From NCBI RefSeq assembly GCF_007692655.1, contig NZ_REBQ01000076.1, positions 1 to 47,880 on the forward strand: a DNA stretch of 47,880 nt, read 5' to 3'. Source of the DNA: Halomonas sp. (GTDB lineage: Bacteria; Pseudomonadota; Gammaproteobacteria; Pseudomonadales; Halomonadaceae). Shown in pieces: positions 17,754 to 27,762 of this stretch. The notes beneath the pieces are model-generated. The model was not told where the DNA came from. It saw only the letters and a list, made by a program, of their open reading frames with translations, and did no database searches. The translations under genes were made by a program, and so were the position numbers. Position 1 is the first letter of the stretch. Every line of letters begins with the position of its first letter.

Positions 17754-18812
17754 CTACCCAACGTTTAACGCAGGGATAATATTTGGGTTTGGCTCATGCT
17801 GCTGGCCTGGAACGGAAGCAGGCGACGCCAAGCCCAGATTATTTTTCTCAAAGACCCGGTCAGCACGATAACTTGAGCGTACCAATGGGCCGGAAGGGAC
17901 TTCCATAAAGCCTTTTTCCAGACCAATTTCCCGGTAGCGGTCAAACTCTTCGGGCGTTACCCAGCGTTCTACCGAAAGGTGGTTCTTGGTAGGGCGCAAA
18001 TATTGACCGAGCGTAACGATATCCACCCCAATCTCACGTAGATCGTCAAAGGTTTGCAGAATTTCTTCATCGGTTTCACCTAAACCTAACATCAGGCTTG
18101 TCTTGGTGATGATGTCAGGCCGATAGCGTTTCGCATGAGCAAGCACATCCAGGGTCTTGCGATAGCCTGCGCGGGGATCCCTAACGCGAGCGGTCAAACG
18201 TTCAACGGTTTCAACGTTTTGCGCAAATACCTGCAAACCAGAATCCACTACGCGTTCAATGGCGGCTGTCTCGCCATCAAAATCCGGCGTCAACGCTTCT
18301 ACCACTACCTCGGGGGTCCGCGCTTTAATCGCACGAATGCAGTTGGCGTAATGCGTGGCGCCACCGTCGTCGAGATCGTCTCGATCCACCGATGTTAAAA
18401 CGATATAGCGTAGCCCCATCAGCTCAACGGACTTGGCGGTGTTCTCAGGCTCTTCTTGATCAAGCCAACCCTGAGGGTTGCCGGTGTCCACTGCGCAGAA
18501 GCGGCAAGCACGGGTGCACACTGATCCCATTAGCATGATGGTGGCGGTACCGTTACTCCAGCACTCGCCCATGTTAGGACAGTGGGACTCAGCGCATACC
18601 GTGCTTAATCGGTGAGTGGCAACATTCTTTTTAACTGCCTCAAACCGTTCGCCGCCCGGAATCTGTGCTCGAAGCCACTTCGGCTTGCGCTCTAGAGCAG
18701 GGGCATCGGCCTGCTCTTTACGCTGTTTCATACCGTCTTTGATCACCGACATACCGTGTTCGTTACGGTATTTCTCACCGCTTGACACGCGCTGGGTGGG
18801 GTTATTGCTCAT
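17754..18812 (-). CDS. lipA: Lipoyl synthase LipA
   Basis: 352 residues, a radical-SAM enzyme inserting two sulfurs at C6 and C8 of protein-bound octanoate. The auxiliary 4Fe-4S cluster motif is [12 protein letters not shown], and the radical-SAM motif is CTRACRFC; the C-terminal [12 protein letters not shown] segment supplies the serine ligand. It is convergent with lipB, whereas in many relatives both lie on the same strand. The ATG at 18812 follows an AGAGG-type ribosome site. The ~30-residue N-terminal extension is common in this family. Confidence 0.96.
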   Translation of the reverse strand: MSNNPTQRVSSGEKYRNEHGMSVIKDGMKQRKEQADAPALERKPKWLRAQIPGGERFEAVKKNVATHRLSTVCAESHCPNMGECWSNGTATIMLMGSVCTRACRFCAVDTGNPQGWLDQEEPENTAKSVELMGLRYIVLTSVDRDDLDDGGATHYANCIRAIKARTPEVVVEALTPDFDGETAAIERVVDSGLQVFAQNVETVERLTARVRDPRAGYRKTLDVLAHAKRYRPDIITKTSLMLGLGETDEEILQTFDDLREIGVDIVTLGQYLRPTKNHLSVERWVTPEEFDRYREIGLEKGFMEVPSGPLVRSSYRADRVFEKNNLGLASPASVPGQQHEPNPNIIPALNVG

Positions 18813-18979
18813 AGTGACAGAGCCTCTCTAGTGTGCTTTCGGCATGCCGTGAAAATAGGTTTATGACCTTTTTCAAAACTGCCAAGTGATGCGTGGCTGG
18901 TTAGGCGACCAACCTGACTGATGGGCACTAATGTAACATATCACTCTGTCAACAAGACACTGCCAGACATCCTAAAGCG

Positions 18980-19966
18980 CTATGGCGATAACATTGGTAA
19001 ACAGGCTACGCCATGGCTTGGGAGCGGCGTTGAGGGCGCTTGAAAATGGCGGCGGTAATCGGGTATGTGTTCGCGCACAAAGCTTAAAAAGAGTTCAGCA
19101 ACCGGCGTGGGGAAGCGCTCCCGCGCGTACACCGTGCACCAGGAGCGATGGATAGGAAAATCAGGCAGACCCAATTCATAAAGCAGCCCCTGCTCAAGCT
19201 CAAGTTGTACCGCCAGGCGCGGCAGTACTGCGACGCCTAAATGCGCCATGACGCCGCCTTTGATAGCCTCGTTGGTGCCTAATTCAATACAGTGGGGAAG
19301 GGCAACTTGTTGGTTGGCCGCCATCTGTTCAAACGCGTTGCGTACGCCAGAGCCAGGTTCGCGCATGAGTACATAATGACGGGCAAAGTCTGCCAGTGTC
19401 GGTTCGGGCATAGAGAGCAGAGGGTGTTCTGGCCAGACGACGGCGATGAGTTCGTTATCGAGAATCGGCATTACCACCAATTGATCATCCTCTGGGACCA
19501 TTGCCATGATCACCAAATCATCTTGCTGTTCGCTAAGTCGTTGAAGCGCTTGGCTCCGGTTGCAGACCTTTAAACGCACGTGTACTTCCGGGTAGTGGGC
19601 ACGAAAGCGGGCAAGTAAATAAGGCACGACATATTGCGCTGAAGAGACCGCGGCGAGGTTAAGTTCCCCGGTTATTCTGCCGTTAATATCCGATAAGTTC
19701 ATTTGTAGACGCGACAGTTGACCAAAAATCTCTCGCGTTGAATGGGCTAACGTGTCGGCCGCCGGAAGTGCGTGGAGGGTCTTGCCTGCATAGTTGAACA
19801 GCGTTTGACCTAATGCCTGTTCGAGCTGACGAATTTGCGCACTGACGGCGGGCTGGGTAAGCCCTAACTGCTCTGCAGCCCTGGAGTAAGAGCGCTGGCG
19901 GTGAACCGCTTGGAATACCTGCAGTTGCCGAAAGGTGAGGCGATTGAGCAGCTTAGGTGAAGACAT
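18980..19966 (-). CDS. LysR-family transcriptional regulator, CbbR-like
   Basis: 328 residues. The N-terminal winged helix-turn-helix (LTFRQLQVFQAVHRQRSYSRAAEQLGLTQPAVSAQ, given here only as its position, about residues 10-45) is followed by a LysR substrate-binding domain (about 95-300). The wording of the HTH and the LTxRQLxVF opening resemble CbbR-type regulators. No Calvin-cycle genes are present, so the effector is unknown. The ATG at 19966 is supported by GAGGT just upstream; the frame is open to 20020. It is divergent from the DUF3141 gene with a 246-base spacer, the usual layout for a LysR protein controlling its neighbour (inference). Confidence 0.85.
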   Translation of the reverse strand: MSSPKLLNRLTFRQLQVFQAVHRQRSYSRAAEQLGLTQPAVSAQIRQLEQALGQTLFNYAGKTLHALPAADTLAHSTREIFGQLSRLQMNLSDINGRITGELNLAAVSSAQYVVPYLLARFRAHYPEVHVRLKVCNRSQALQRLSEQQDDLVIMAMVPEDDQLVVMPILDNELIAVVWPEHPLLSMPEPTLADFARHYVLMREPGSGVRNAFEQMAANQQVALPHCIELGTNEAIKGGVMAHLGVAVLPRLAVQLELEQGLLYELGLPDFPIHRSWCTVYARERFPTPVAELFLSFVREHIPDYRRHFQAPSTPLPSHGVACLPMLSP

Positions 19967-20212
19967 AATGACCTCGTAATGAACGCCCTGTTGCGACGTG
20001 AATATTAATATCAACATCATGCTTCATTGCCAGGGCAAAGCATGCTAACACTGAACCTATAACGCTGCCTAAACGGGGCTTTTATAGTGGCATTACGACT
20101 AATTTTCTAGGTTAAAGATCGACGCCATGCGTGTTGTAGCCTAAACTATATTGCACTGCAGCATCATCGCTTTCGGGTCTGGTGCCTATGCATCAATCCA
20201 ACGGGAGAACCT

Positions 20213-23086
20213 ATGAACCTTCTCGCCAAGAATTTTCTAACCAAGAACTTTCTCGCCAATCCTTGGCTTCCTGCTAACGCTTTAACGAGTGAATGGCTGA
20301 AGCAGCAAAGTGGTGACACCAATGCCCCTGGCAGCGAGGCGATCGCTTCTTTATTCGATCCCTTCGGGTTTGGGCGTGCAGCGTTTAATTACTGGCGCGA
20401 CAGTGTCGAGCGCAGCGTCTTATATCTTGATGTCATGCGCGAACGCGGCAATCAGTACCTTGAGCACATGGAGCAAACCAAGCCCAGTGTATTAGGGTTT
20501 GATACCGAAGTGTTGGTGGATGGGCGAACGTTACCGCGACCAACCAATTACGAGCTGCTGCGGGTATTGCCCCATGAGGGTACGGAGATTGATTCACAAA
20601 AACGGCCATTCGTCGTTGTGGATCCCCGTGCCGGTCACGGACCAGGGATTGGTGGATTCAAGCCTGACAGTGAGTTAGGGGTGGCACTTAAAGCTGGGCA
20701 TCCTTGCTACTTCATTGGTTTTTTGCCGTTTCCTGAACCGGGACAAACCGTTGAGGATGTGGTAGAAGCGGAAATTGCTTTTTTACGCCACGTCATTGAG
20801 CTGCATCCTAAGACGACTGAGAAACCGATGGTGGTCGGCAACTGTCAGGCTGGCTGGCAGATTATGATGGCTGCCGCCTTGGAACCGGATGTCTTTGGGC
20901 CTATTTTGATTGCCGGTGCGCCGCTATCCTACTGGGCGGGCGAGCGCGGTAAAGCACCGATGCGCTATACCGGTGGTATGGCTGGCGGTAGCTGGATTAC
21001 CGCGCTGACCAGCGACATTGGTGATGGTCTGTTTGACGGGGCCTGGCTGGTTCAGAATTTTGAGCGGCTTAACCCAGCCAATACCTATTGGAAAAAACAG
21101 TATCACCTTTATGACAATATCGACACGGAAGCAGGTCGTTACCTGGATTTTGAGCGCTGGTGGGGCGGTCACGTCGTATTAGGTGGTGAAGAAATCCAAT
21201 ACATTGTCGATAACCTGTTTGTGGGCAATCGATTATCTACGGCTCAGCTGGTCACCCGTGATGGGCGTCGCATTGACTTACGTAATGTGCGCTCACCTAT
21301 CGTGGTGTTCTGCTCCCGAGGGGACGATATTACCCCTCCGCCACAGGCGTTGGGCTGGATTCGGGACCTTTACGAAGACCACGACGATATTATTGCCAAC
21401 GAGCAAACCATCGTGTATTGCCAGCATGATACGACTGGCCACCTAGGTATTTTTGTGTCTGGCAGCGTATCGCGTAAAGAGCATACCGAGTTTACGGCGA
21501 ATATGGATTACATCGATGTATTGCCGCCGGGCCTGTATGAAACTACGGTGACCGAGGCCAGTAAGCGTAGTGATGCTGAACTATTAGAAAGAGATTATTT
21601 GCTTGAGTTCACGCCGCGTAATTTTGACGAACTCGATGAAGCTGTCATGCACAAGCCTGAAGATGACCGCCGCTTTGCCACCGTAGCACGCATCTCGGAA
21701 ATTAACCTGGGTATGTATCGGTTATTCCTGCAGCCCTGGCTAAAAGCAGTGATGACGCCAGAAGCCGCACGCTTGATTCGTCGTATGCACCCGATTCGTT
21801 TGGGTTACAAACTGCTTTCTGATCGCAACCCGCTGTCTGTGCCATTGCCGGTGATGGCCGATGCGGTTCGCAAAAACCGTCATCCGGTATCGCAAGATAA
21901 TCTGTTTAAAACACTGGAAACCATTGGCTCTGATCAGTTGGTTGCGGGTCTTAACGCGATGCGTGATCTGCGTGATAGCAACACTGAAAAAATGTTTATG
22001 GATATCTACGGTCAGCCGTTGCTTCAGGCGGCGGTTGGTCTTCATGGCGATGCTCACGTACATCGTCGCCGTCCAGGTGCTGAGCCTGAGCATCGTCGTT
22101 ACGTGGAACAGCGCCAGGAAGCGCTGCGTGAAAAAATTGCCCAAGGTGGCGCCCATGAAGCGGTGATGCGCTCGCTGATATATGTGCTTGGTGGAGCGCC
22201 TGCCACAGACGAACGTAACTTTAAGCGTTTGCGCGCCTCACGGGCAGAGCTTGAGCCGGGTATTGAGCTGAGTGAATTTAAGCGCTTGGTTCGTGAGCAG
22301 TTCTTCATTTTGAAGCTGGACCGGGATCAAGCCTTGAACTCATTGCCTGACTTGCTCGCCGGGCAAAGCAACAGCGAAATAGACGTTCATGTGGAGCACC
22401 TTGAGCACGTGTTTGGTGCCAGTGGTGAGCTTTCAGAGCATACTTCTGAGCGTTTTGAGCAGATCAAGGCACTATTTGATAAGGCAAGACCGAAGAAAGC
22501 GGCATCATCTTCCGGGTCGAAAGCGGGTAAGCCATCGGCCAAAGCAAACGTTGCTAACGCCAATGCACAGGCATCTGCTAAGCCAGTTCAAAAAGTCGCC
22601 AAGCCTGCTTCAAAAACGGCTAAACCGACTCCAGCAGCCAAGCCAGCGGCGAAAGCCACTAAGCCTGCTCCAGCGGCCAAGTCAACGGCGCAAGCAGCTA
22701 AACCGACTCCGGCAGCCAAGCCAGCGGCGAAAGCGGCTAAGCCTGCACCGGCGGCCAAGTCAGCGGCGCAAGCAGCTAAACCGGCTCAGGCAGCCAAGCC
22801 AGCGGCGAAAGCGGCTAAGCCTGCTCCGGCAGCCAAACCAGCTTCGGAATCGGCTAAGCCTGTTTCGGCAGCCAAGCCAGAGCCGGAAACCGCTAAGCCT
22901 GAAGTGCTAGCAGAAAAGCCTGCATCGTCTAGCGCTTCACCTGCACCTGCAGCGGAAAAACTGACCTCTGTTAAGGCGCCAGAGAAAGCCGCTTCTAAAC
23001 CTTCAGTAGCTGATGAGGAGCAAGCCAAATCCACATCTAAAGCGAGTGACGCAGGGGAAACTGGCAAGACACCTCAAAAGCGTTAA
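20213..23086 (+). CDS. DUF3141 protein: PHA-synthase-like alpha/beta hydrolase with Ala/Lys/Pro-rich tail
   Basis: 957 residues. Residues about 90-450 form an alpha/beta-hydrolase core with a cysteine lipase box, VVGNCQAGW (Cys211), an acidic GDD in CSRGDDITPPP (Asp371/372), and a histidine in TTGHLGIF (His410). This Cys-Asp-His arrangement matches PHA synthases (PhaC). Residues ~450-760 are mostly helical and specific to DUF3141. From ~762 to the end the protein is a low-complexity Ala/Lys/Pro/Ser tail with 13-residue repeats, resembling PhaF- or histone-H1-like basic tails. The start follows GGGAG. No phaA, phaB or phaJ lies nearby, so a true polymerase role is unproven; the family is formally uncharacterised. 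A terminator follows. Confidence 0.85.
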   Translation: MNLLAKNFLTKNFLANPWLPANALTSEWLKQQSGDTNAPGSEAIASLFDPFGFGRAAFNYWRDSVERSVLYLDVMRERGNQYLEHMEQTKPSVLGFDTEVLVDGRTLPRPTNYELLRVLPHEGTEIDSQKRPFVVVDPRAGHGPGIGGFKPDSELGVALKAGHPCYFIGFLPFPEPGQTVEDVVEAEIAFLRHVIELHPKTTEKPMVVGNCQAGWQIMMAAALEPDVFGPILIAGAPLSYWAGERGKAPMRYTGGMAGGSWITALTSDIGDGLFDGAWLVQNFERLNPANTYWKKQYHLYDNIDTEAGRYLDFERWWGGHVVLGGEEIQYIVDNLFVGNRLSTAQLVTRDGRRIDLRNVRSPIVVFCSRGDDITPPPQALGWIRDLYEDHDDIIANEQTIVYCQHDTTGHLGIFVSGSVSRKEHTEFTANMDYIDVLPPGLYETTVTEASKRSDAELLERDYLLEFTPRNFDELDEAVMHKPEDDRRFATVARISEINLGMYRLFLQPWLKAVMTPEAARLIRRMHPIRLGYKLLSDRNPLSVPLPVMADAVRKNRHPVSQDNLFKTLETIGSDQLVAGLNAMRDLRDSNTEKMFMDIYGQPLLQAAVGLHGDAHVHRRRPGAEPEHRRYVEQRQEALREKIAQGGAHEAVMRSLIYVLGGAPATDERNFKRLRASRAELEPGIELSEFKRLVREQFFILKLDRDQALNSLPDLLAGQSNSEIDVHVEHLEHVFGASGELSEHTSERFEQIKALFDKARPKKAASSSGSKAGKPSAKANVANANAQASAKPVQKVAKPASKTAKPTPAAKPAAKATKPAPAAKSTAQAAKPTPAAKPAAKAAKPAPAAKSAAQAAKPAQAAKPAAKAAKPAPAAKPASESAKPVSAAKPEPETAKPEVLAEKPASSSASPAPAAEKLTSVKAPEKAASKPSVADEEQAKSTSKASDAGETGKTPQKR
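22619..22891 (+). repeat. 39-bp coding tandem repeat (seven copies) in the DUF3141 gene
   Basis: Seven back-to-back 39-bp units encode 13-residue repeats of the type AKPTPAAKPAAKA (protein residues 803-893). Odd and even units differ in the first four copies (ending KPAAKA versus KSxAQA), giving a 78-bp higher-order period. A shortened unit precedes, and degenerate copies follow. Such arrays vary in copy number by recombination or slippage. Confidence 0.88.
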
Positions 23087-23377
23087 TCAGGTTATTATGC
23101 GAATGCGCCCCCGCCTATCTGGTGGGGGCGTTTTGTTTCTCCTAATCGCTTATGGGTTGCCGTAACGCCGGTGGCAGTCTAGTGTCTAGCTACGCTTTGT
23201 CTGAAATTTAAGGATTCTTACTGCTACTCGGTTGCTACTGGCGCTTCGGCAAGGGCTGGGGTAGGGTAGGCGCATTTTTTCATGCGTATCTTTCTGACGG
23301 GCTGTTTTATCCCGGCGATACGTCACCGAATTCAGAGCACGTGCTAGCCAGCTCGTGCATTAGGAAAGTGGAGCACT
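23087..23377. other. Intergenic region before topA
   Basis: This 291-base gap holds the terminator at 23106-23140 and the topA leader. A short hairpin (CGCAT/ATGCG around 23271-23286) with a six-base T-rich loop is visible. No convincing sigma-70 promoter or small gene was found, although topA promoters are often supercoiling-sensitive and weakly conserved. Confidence 0.4.
23106..23140 (+). terminator. Rho-independent terminator after the DUF3141 gene
   Basis: CGCCCCC (23106-23112) pairs with GGGGGCG (23124-23130), extendable across one mismatch, followed by TTTTGTTTCT. It lies 20 bases after the DUF3141 stop. Confidence 0.85.
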
Positions 23378-26005
23378 ATGGGCAAGTCACTGGTCATCGT
23401 CGAGTCGCCAGCTAAAGCGAAGACGATTAACAAATATCTCGGCAACGATTTCATCGTGAAGTCGAGCGTGGGTCACATCCGTGACCTGCCGACCAGCGGC
23501 TCAGGTAAGGCAGCCTCCGACCCCAAGGAGCGCGCACGCCAGGCCGCAGCGACGCGTAAGATGTCGGCGGAAGAGAAGGAAGCGTATAAAAAGCAGAAAA
23601 GCCAGGATCAGCTAGTTCGACGCATGGGGATTGACCCGAATAACGGCTGGGAAGCGCGCTATGAGGTGCTGCCCGGCAAAGAGAAAGTCGTCGCCGAACT
23701 TAAAAAACTGGCTGAAAAAGCAGACGCTGTCTATCTCGCAACGGATTTGGATCGCGAGGGGGAGGCCATTGCATGGCACCTACGCGAGACCATTGGTGGC
23801 GATGACAATCGCTATAAGCGGGTGGTATTTAACGAAATTACCAAAAATGCCATTCAGGATGCATTTAAAGCCCCCGGAACGCTGAATATACCCCGTGTTG
23901 AGGCGCAACAGGCCCGGCGTTTTTTAGATCGTGTAGTAGGCTTCATGCTGTCACCATTGCTATGGGCAAAAGTGGCACGTGGGCTGTCCGCAGGGCGCGT
24001 ACAGTCGGTTGCCGTTCGCTTAATCGTTGAACGGGAGCGGGAAATTCGTGCGTTTATCCCTGAGGAGTTTTGGGATGTTCACGCGGATTTGGCTTCGCCA
24101 GATGGGGAGCTAGTGCGTTTTGCTTTGGCACGGCAAGATGGCAAGGCTTTCCGACCCACGTCTGAAAAAGACACCCTGGAGCGAATCGAACAGCTGAGGA
24201 AAGCCAAGCTTGAGATTACCTCCCGTGAAGACAAGCCCACCAGCTCAAAGCCTACGGCACCTTTTATTACCTCCACGTTGCAGCAGGCAGCGAGTGGACG
24301 GTTAGGGTTTTCCGTTAAGAAGACCATGACCATGGCCCAGCGTCTTTATGAGGCGGGCTATATCACTTATATGCGTACCGATTCGACCAACTTGTCGAAA
24401 GACGCAGTGGAAAGCGCTCGCACCTACATCAGTGAAGAGTTTGGTGAGCGTTATTTGCCCGCAGCAGCTAATCGCTACAGTAGCAAAGAGAGTGCTCAAG
24501 AGGCTCACGAAGCGATTCGTCCTTCTAGCGTTGAGCGTAAGGCGACAGACCTGGCCGGTATGGAGCGAGATGCTGAGCGGCTGTATGAATTAATTTGGCG
24601 TCAATTTGTGGCCTGCCAAATGACGCCCGCTGAGTACCTGTCCAGCACCCTCAGCGTTGAGGTAGATGGCTACGAGCTGCGTGCTAAAGGCCGCGTGCTG
24701 AAGTTTGACGGTTACACTCGGGTCATGAAGCCCAGCGGTAAAAATGAAGATCAAAGCCTGCCGGATCTGCCCAAGGGCACTCCCATGGCCCTGGAAGCGC
24801 TCGACCCGCAGCAACACTTCACTAAACCGGCGCCGCGCTACACCGAAGCGAGTCTGGTAAAAGAGCTTGAGAAACAGGGGATTGGTCGCCCATCCACCTA
24901 CGCCTCCATTATCTCAACGATCCAGGATCGCGGCTATGTGAAGCTGGAGAATCGACGTTTCTATGCGGAAAAGCTCGGCGATATCGTCACTGAACGACTA
25001 AAAGAGTCGTTCCCCGATCTGATGGACTTCTCCTTCACTGCCCGTATGGAGGATAGTCTGGATGAGGTCGCTGAAGGGGAGCGCAATTGGCAGGCTCTGT
25101 TAGATGCCTTCTATAGTGAGTTTAGTGAGGAGCTAGCCAAGGCGGAGAGCGAAGATGGCATGCGGCCTAATGACCCTGTGCCTACCGATATTGACTGCCC
25201 AACCTGTGGGCGGCATATGCAGATTCGTACCGCGTCTACGGGCGTTTTCCTAGGCTGCAGTGGCTATAACTTGCCGCCCAAGGAGCGTTGTAAAACCACC
25301 ATTGACCTTATTCCAGGTGAAGAGGCAGTGGCGGAAGATGCTGGCGAAGAAGCGGAAACCAATGCGCTGCGTGCCAAGCGTCGCTGTCCCAAGTGCGGCA
25401 CCGCAATGGATAACTACCTGCTTGATGAAACGCGCAAGCTGCACATTTGTGGTAACAGCCCCGATTGTGACGGTCATGAAGTGGAGACCGGTAAGTTCAA
25501 GATTAAGGGTTATGATGGCCCGATCATTGAGTGCGACAAGTGCGGTTCGGAAATGCAACTGAAGTCAGGGCGCTTTGGCAAGTACTTTGGCTGCACCAAT
25601 AGTGAGTGTAAAAACACTCGAAAACTGCTGAGAAGCGGCGAAGTGGCACCGCCTAAGATGGATCCGATTCCCATGCCTGAGTTGGCATGCCAGAAGGTCG
25701 ATGACCATTACGTGTTGCGCGATGGCGCCAGTGGTTTGTTCCTGGCGGCAAGTAAATTTCCCAAAAATCGCGAAACTCGGCCGCCGCTTGTGAAAGAGCT
25801 AAAGGCTCATGCCGATGAGCTGCCTGAGAAGTATCATTTTATTCTTAAGGCACCCAGCGAAGATCCAGATGGTCGTCCTGCTCAGATTCGTTTTTCACGT
25901 AAGAGCAAAGAGCAGTTCGTGATGACGGATGAAGAGGGCAAAGCCACCGGTTGGAAAGCCACATTTGATGCCGGTAAATGGCACGTGGAGGATAAACGTA
26001 AGTGA
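23378..26005 (+). CDS. topA: DNA topoisomerase I
   Basis: 875 residues, a type IA topoisomerase relaxing negative supercoils. The TOPRIM domain starts with [19 protein letters not shown] and contains [16 protein letters not shown]; the catalytic tyrosine is Tyr331 in ITYMRTDS. The C-terminus has three zinc-ribbon-like modules, each with cysteine pairs (CPTCG, CPKCG and CDKCG openings), then a zinc-free topoisomerase repeat region. Length equals that of gammaproteobacterial TopA. A GTGA overlap couples it to the DUF6586 gene. Confidence 0.97.
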   Translation: MGKSLVIVESPAKAKTINKYLGNDFIVKSSVGHIRDLPTSGSGKAASDPKERARQAAATRKMSAEEKEAYKKQKSQDQLVRRMGIDPNNGWEARYEVLPGKEKVVAELKKLAEKADAVYLATDLDREGEAIAWHLRETIGGDDNRYKRVVFNEITKNAIQDAFKAPGTLNIPRVEAQQARRFLDRVVGFMLSPLLWAKVARGLSAGRVQSVAVRLIVEREREIRAFIPEEFWDVHADLASPDGELVRFALARQDGKAFRPTSEKDTLERIEQLRKAKLEITSREDKPTSSKPTAPFITSTLQQAASGRLGFSVKKTMTMAQRLYEAGYITYMRTDSTNLSKDAVESARTYISEEFGERYLPAAANRYSSKESAQEAHEAIRPSSVERKATDLAGMERDAERLYELIWRQFVACQMTPAEYLSSTLSVEVDGYELRAKGRVLKFDGYTRVMKPSGKNEDQSLPDLPKGTPMALEALDPQQHFTKPAPRYTEASLVKELEKQGIGRPSTYASIISTIQDRGYVKLENRRFYAEKLGDIVTERLKESFPDLMDFSFTARMEDSLDEVAEGERNWQALLDAFYSEFSEELAKAESEDGMRPNDPVPTDIDCPTCGRHMQIRTASTGVFLGCSGYNLPPKERCKTTIDLIPGEEAVAEDAGEEAETNALRAKRRCPKCGTAMDNYLLDETRKLHICGNSPDCDGHEVETGKFKIKGYDGPIIECDKCGSEMQLKSGRFGKYFGCTNSECKNTRKLLRSGEVAPPKMDPIPMPELACQKVDDHYVLRDGASGLFLAASKFPKNRETRPPLVKELKAHADELPEKYHFILKAPSEDPDGRPAQIRFSRKSKEQFVMTDEEGKATGWKATFDAGKWHVEDKRK

Positions 26006-26463
26006 GTTCTCGTTCGCGTACTAATCAGTTGCTCTACCAGGCTGAGCTGCTCGTTACCTTGCCTTCAGGGGATGATGAGCATGCCCTGTCGAGAAAGATG
26101 GCCCTGGAGGAGGGCGCGTTAGCGCTTTTTGAGCTGGCGCTGGAGTCATTGTTGCGTGAGGTCACCACTCATGCGCGTTTAGATGAGAGTCGCTGGCGAG
26201 TACTGCTTGCAGAGGAGGGGCCAGCCCTAGCGGAGTTGCAGCGCCTTCGCGACTTGAAAAGCCAACCAGAAAGCTGGTTGAATTGGCTGGCAGTTCAGTT
26301 AGAGCGCTTACACAGTGACGATGGCGCCGCGCGGCGGGCGGTGCAAAATCCTGCCATGATAGCGGTGGGCAGCCAATCCGATTTGCGTCAGCAACTACTG
26401 GATAACTTACAGGCAGCAAAGCGCGAGATTGGTGATTTACGCGAAACGAGCCTGGAATGGTAA
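26002..26463 (+). CDS. DUF6586 family protein
   Basis: 153 residues, predicted almost entirely helical, acidic, with no signal peptide or membrane segment. It resembles the small protein encoded just after topA in Pseudomonas and relatives (DUF6586); that identification rests on position and composition recalled from family knowledge. Its GTG start overlaps the topA stop (GTGA), so it is translated from the topA message. Function is unknown; co-expression with topA hints at a nucleoid or replication context (inference). Confidence 0.75.
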   Translation: MSSRSRTNQLLYQAELLVTLPSGDDEHALSRKMALEEGALALFELALESLLREVTTHARLDESRWRVLLAEEGPALAELQRLRDLKSQPESWLNWLAVQLERLHSDDGAARRAVQNPAMIAVGSQSDLRQQLLDNLQAAKREIGDLRETSLEW

Positions 26464-26517
26464 ACCTATGGCCTCGCAGGGAGCGAGTGAGAAAAGTGTC
26501 AAGCTAAGGAGATCGTG

Positions 26518-26982
26518 ATGCGCTATAACCAAGTTAAAGATTTAGTTGAGTGGGCGGCGGGTTTTCACGCGCGGATGGCGCGTCAGTATAGCGATGCGGC
26601 TGATGCTGCCGAAAGTGAACGTTTACAAATGGCATTGACCTATTTGGCCAGTCGTGAATTGAAAATGAAAATCGGGCTCGAAGAGCTCTTTCACGATAAC
26701 TCGGGACATCGAGATGTGATGGAGACATGGTTTGACGATTCGAGTGATTTTCCTCAGCCTCCCGAGTTGGAAAAGCTTGCAGATCAGTCAGTTGCCTATT
26801 CTCTGGAAGAGGCTATGAAGACTGCGACCACTGCCCACCAACGTCTTCAAGACCTTTATGAACATCGTGCTTCACACGCAAAAGTTGAGTCTGAAGAGGA
26901 GTTCTTTAGTTCATTAGCGAAGGGGCATAATTCAGAAATACGCCACATTATGGCTAGCATTGAAGAGTTTCAAGGGGTTTAA
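26518..26982 (+). CDS. Unknown helical protein, ferritin-like four-helix pattern
   Basis: 154 residues, no signal peptide, no membrane segment. Four long amphipathic helices can be drawn (about 5-25, 30-58, 84-115, 121-150), with a Pro-rich break near 78-82. The helix lengths suggest a ferritin- or rubrerythrin-like bundle, but the paired ExxH metal motifs are not evident, so metal binding is doubtful. The ATG at 26518 has AAGGAG about seven bases upstream; a GTG one codon earlier is less likely. I do not recognise the family. It lies downstream of topA-DUF6586, where Pseudomonas carries sulA-lexA. Confidence 0.7.
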   Translation: MRYNQVKDLVEWAAGFHARMARQYSDAADAAESERLQMALTYLASRELKMKIGLEELFHDNSGHRDVMETWFDDSSDFPQPPELEKLADQSVAYSLEEAMKTATTAHQRLQDLYEHRASHAKVESEEEFFSSLAKGHNSEIRHIMASIEEFQGV

Positions 26983-27135
26983 TGCACAGCACTTGTTATA
27001 ACGTTATGAGTTACGAATGAACAGTTGCGCATGCGTAATGAAAACACTGACAGTGGGTATGGGAATAAGGTATAACAGCACCCAGATATGCCTAGTCGGT
27101 CACCCGCAGGCTAACTTGTTTCGAGAGCTTTCATA

Positions 27136-27762
27136 ATGTCTGTCAATCGTCGCCGTTTCTTGGCTATGGCGCTGAGCTTTCCAGCCGTTGCCAGCGCTTC
27201 TATCAGCGCGCCTGCTTATTCAGAGTCTGTAGACTTAATTGAGACGCTGCTTACACGTGCCCACGTACCGCGCCATAGCAATGAATTATGGGTGCTGGTA
27301 GATGATCGAGATGCAACGTTAAGCGTCTTCCGTGGCAATGCGCTAGTGGAAAGGTTTGCGCCTATTTCACTGGGGCGCTCAGGGGCCAAAACGCAGCGTA
27401 TTCGCGGCGGCAACGTGACACCTTTGGGTGAGTTTCGTATCAATCGTTTTAATTACGAAAGTCAGTGGCGTATATTCATGGGTATAGATTATCCTACGCC
27501 ACCCCATGCGCGCATGGCGTTAGAAAAAGGTATTTATTCTCAAGCTGACTACGAGCATTACTTCGATTACTATCGGCGCCACGGTTATCCGCCGCAAAAT
27601 ACGGCACTCGGTGGAGCGATCGGCATTCATGGTCTTGGCGGCGCGGATCCTGATATTCATGGTCGGCATCATTGGACCCAGGGATGCGTTGCCGTGACCA
27701 ACGAGCAAATTGATCGCTTGGCAGAACTGGTGGGTGTTGGCACTCGTGTAGTGATCCGTTAA
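27136..27762 (+). CDS. L,D-transpeptidase (YkuD) with twin-arginine signal
   Basis: 208 residues. The N-terminus NRRRFLAMAL fits the Tat consensus and is followed by a hydrophobic core and an ASA/AYS cleavage region. The YkuD domain (about residues 50-208) opens with ELWVLVDDRDATLSVF and ends with the active-site motif IGIHGLGG...HHWTQGCVAVTN, giving His and Cys catalytic residues. The insert of aromatic residues (SQWRIFMGIDYP, DYEHYFDYYRRHGYPP) recalls the YafK/DpaA branch, which in E. coli detaches Lpp from peptidoglycan; that sub-assignment is inference. The next gene encodes an Lpp-like lipoprotein. Confidence 0.88.
   Translation: MSVNRRRFLAMALSFPAVASASISAPAYSESVDLIETLLTRAHVPRHSNELWVLVDDRDATLSVFRGNALVERFAPISLGRSGAKTQRIRGGNVTPLGEFRINRFNYESQWRIFMGIDYPTPPHARMALEKGIYSQADYEHYFDYYRRHGYPPQNTALGGAIGIHGLGGADPDIHGRHHWTQGCVAVTNEQIDRLAELVGVGTRVVIR

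Noticed and set aside
22619..22891. Possible CRISPR array
   Set aside because: Repeats are contiguous with no spacers, in frame, and encode a protein tail.
22389..22910. 173-codon open frame in a second plus-strand frame over the DUF3141 tail
   Set aside because: It arises from the 39-bp repeat read in another frame; composition is Arg/Leu/Ser-rich low complexity, and it has no ribosome site.
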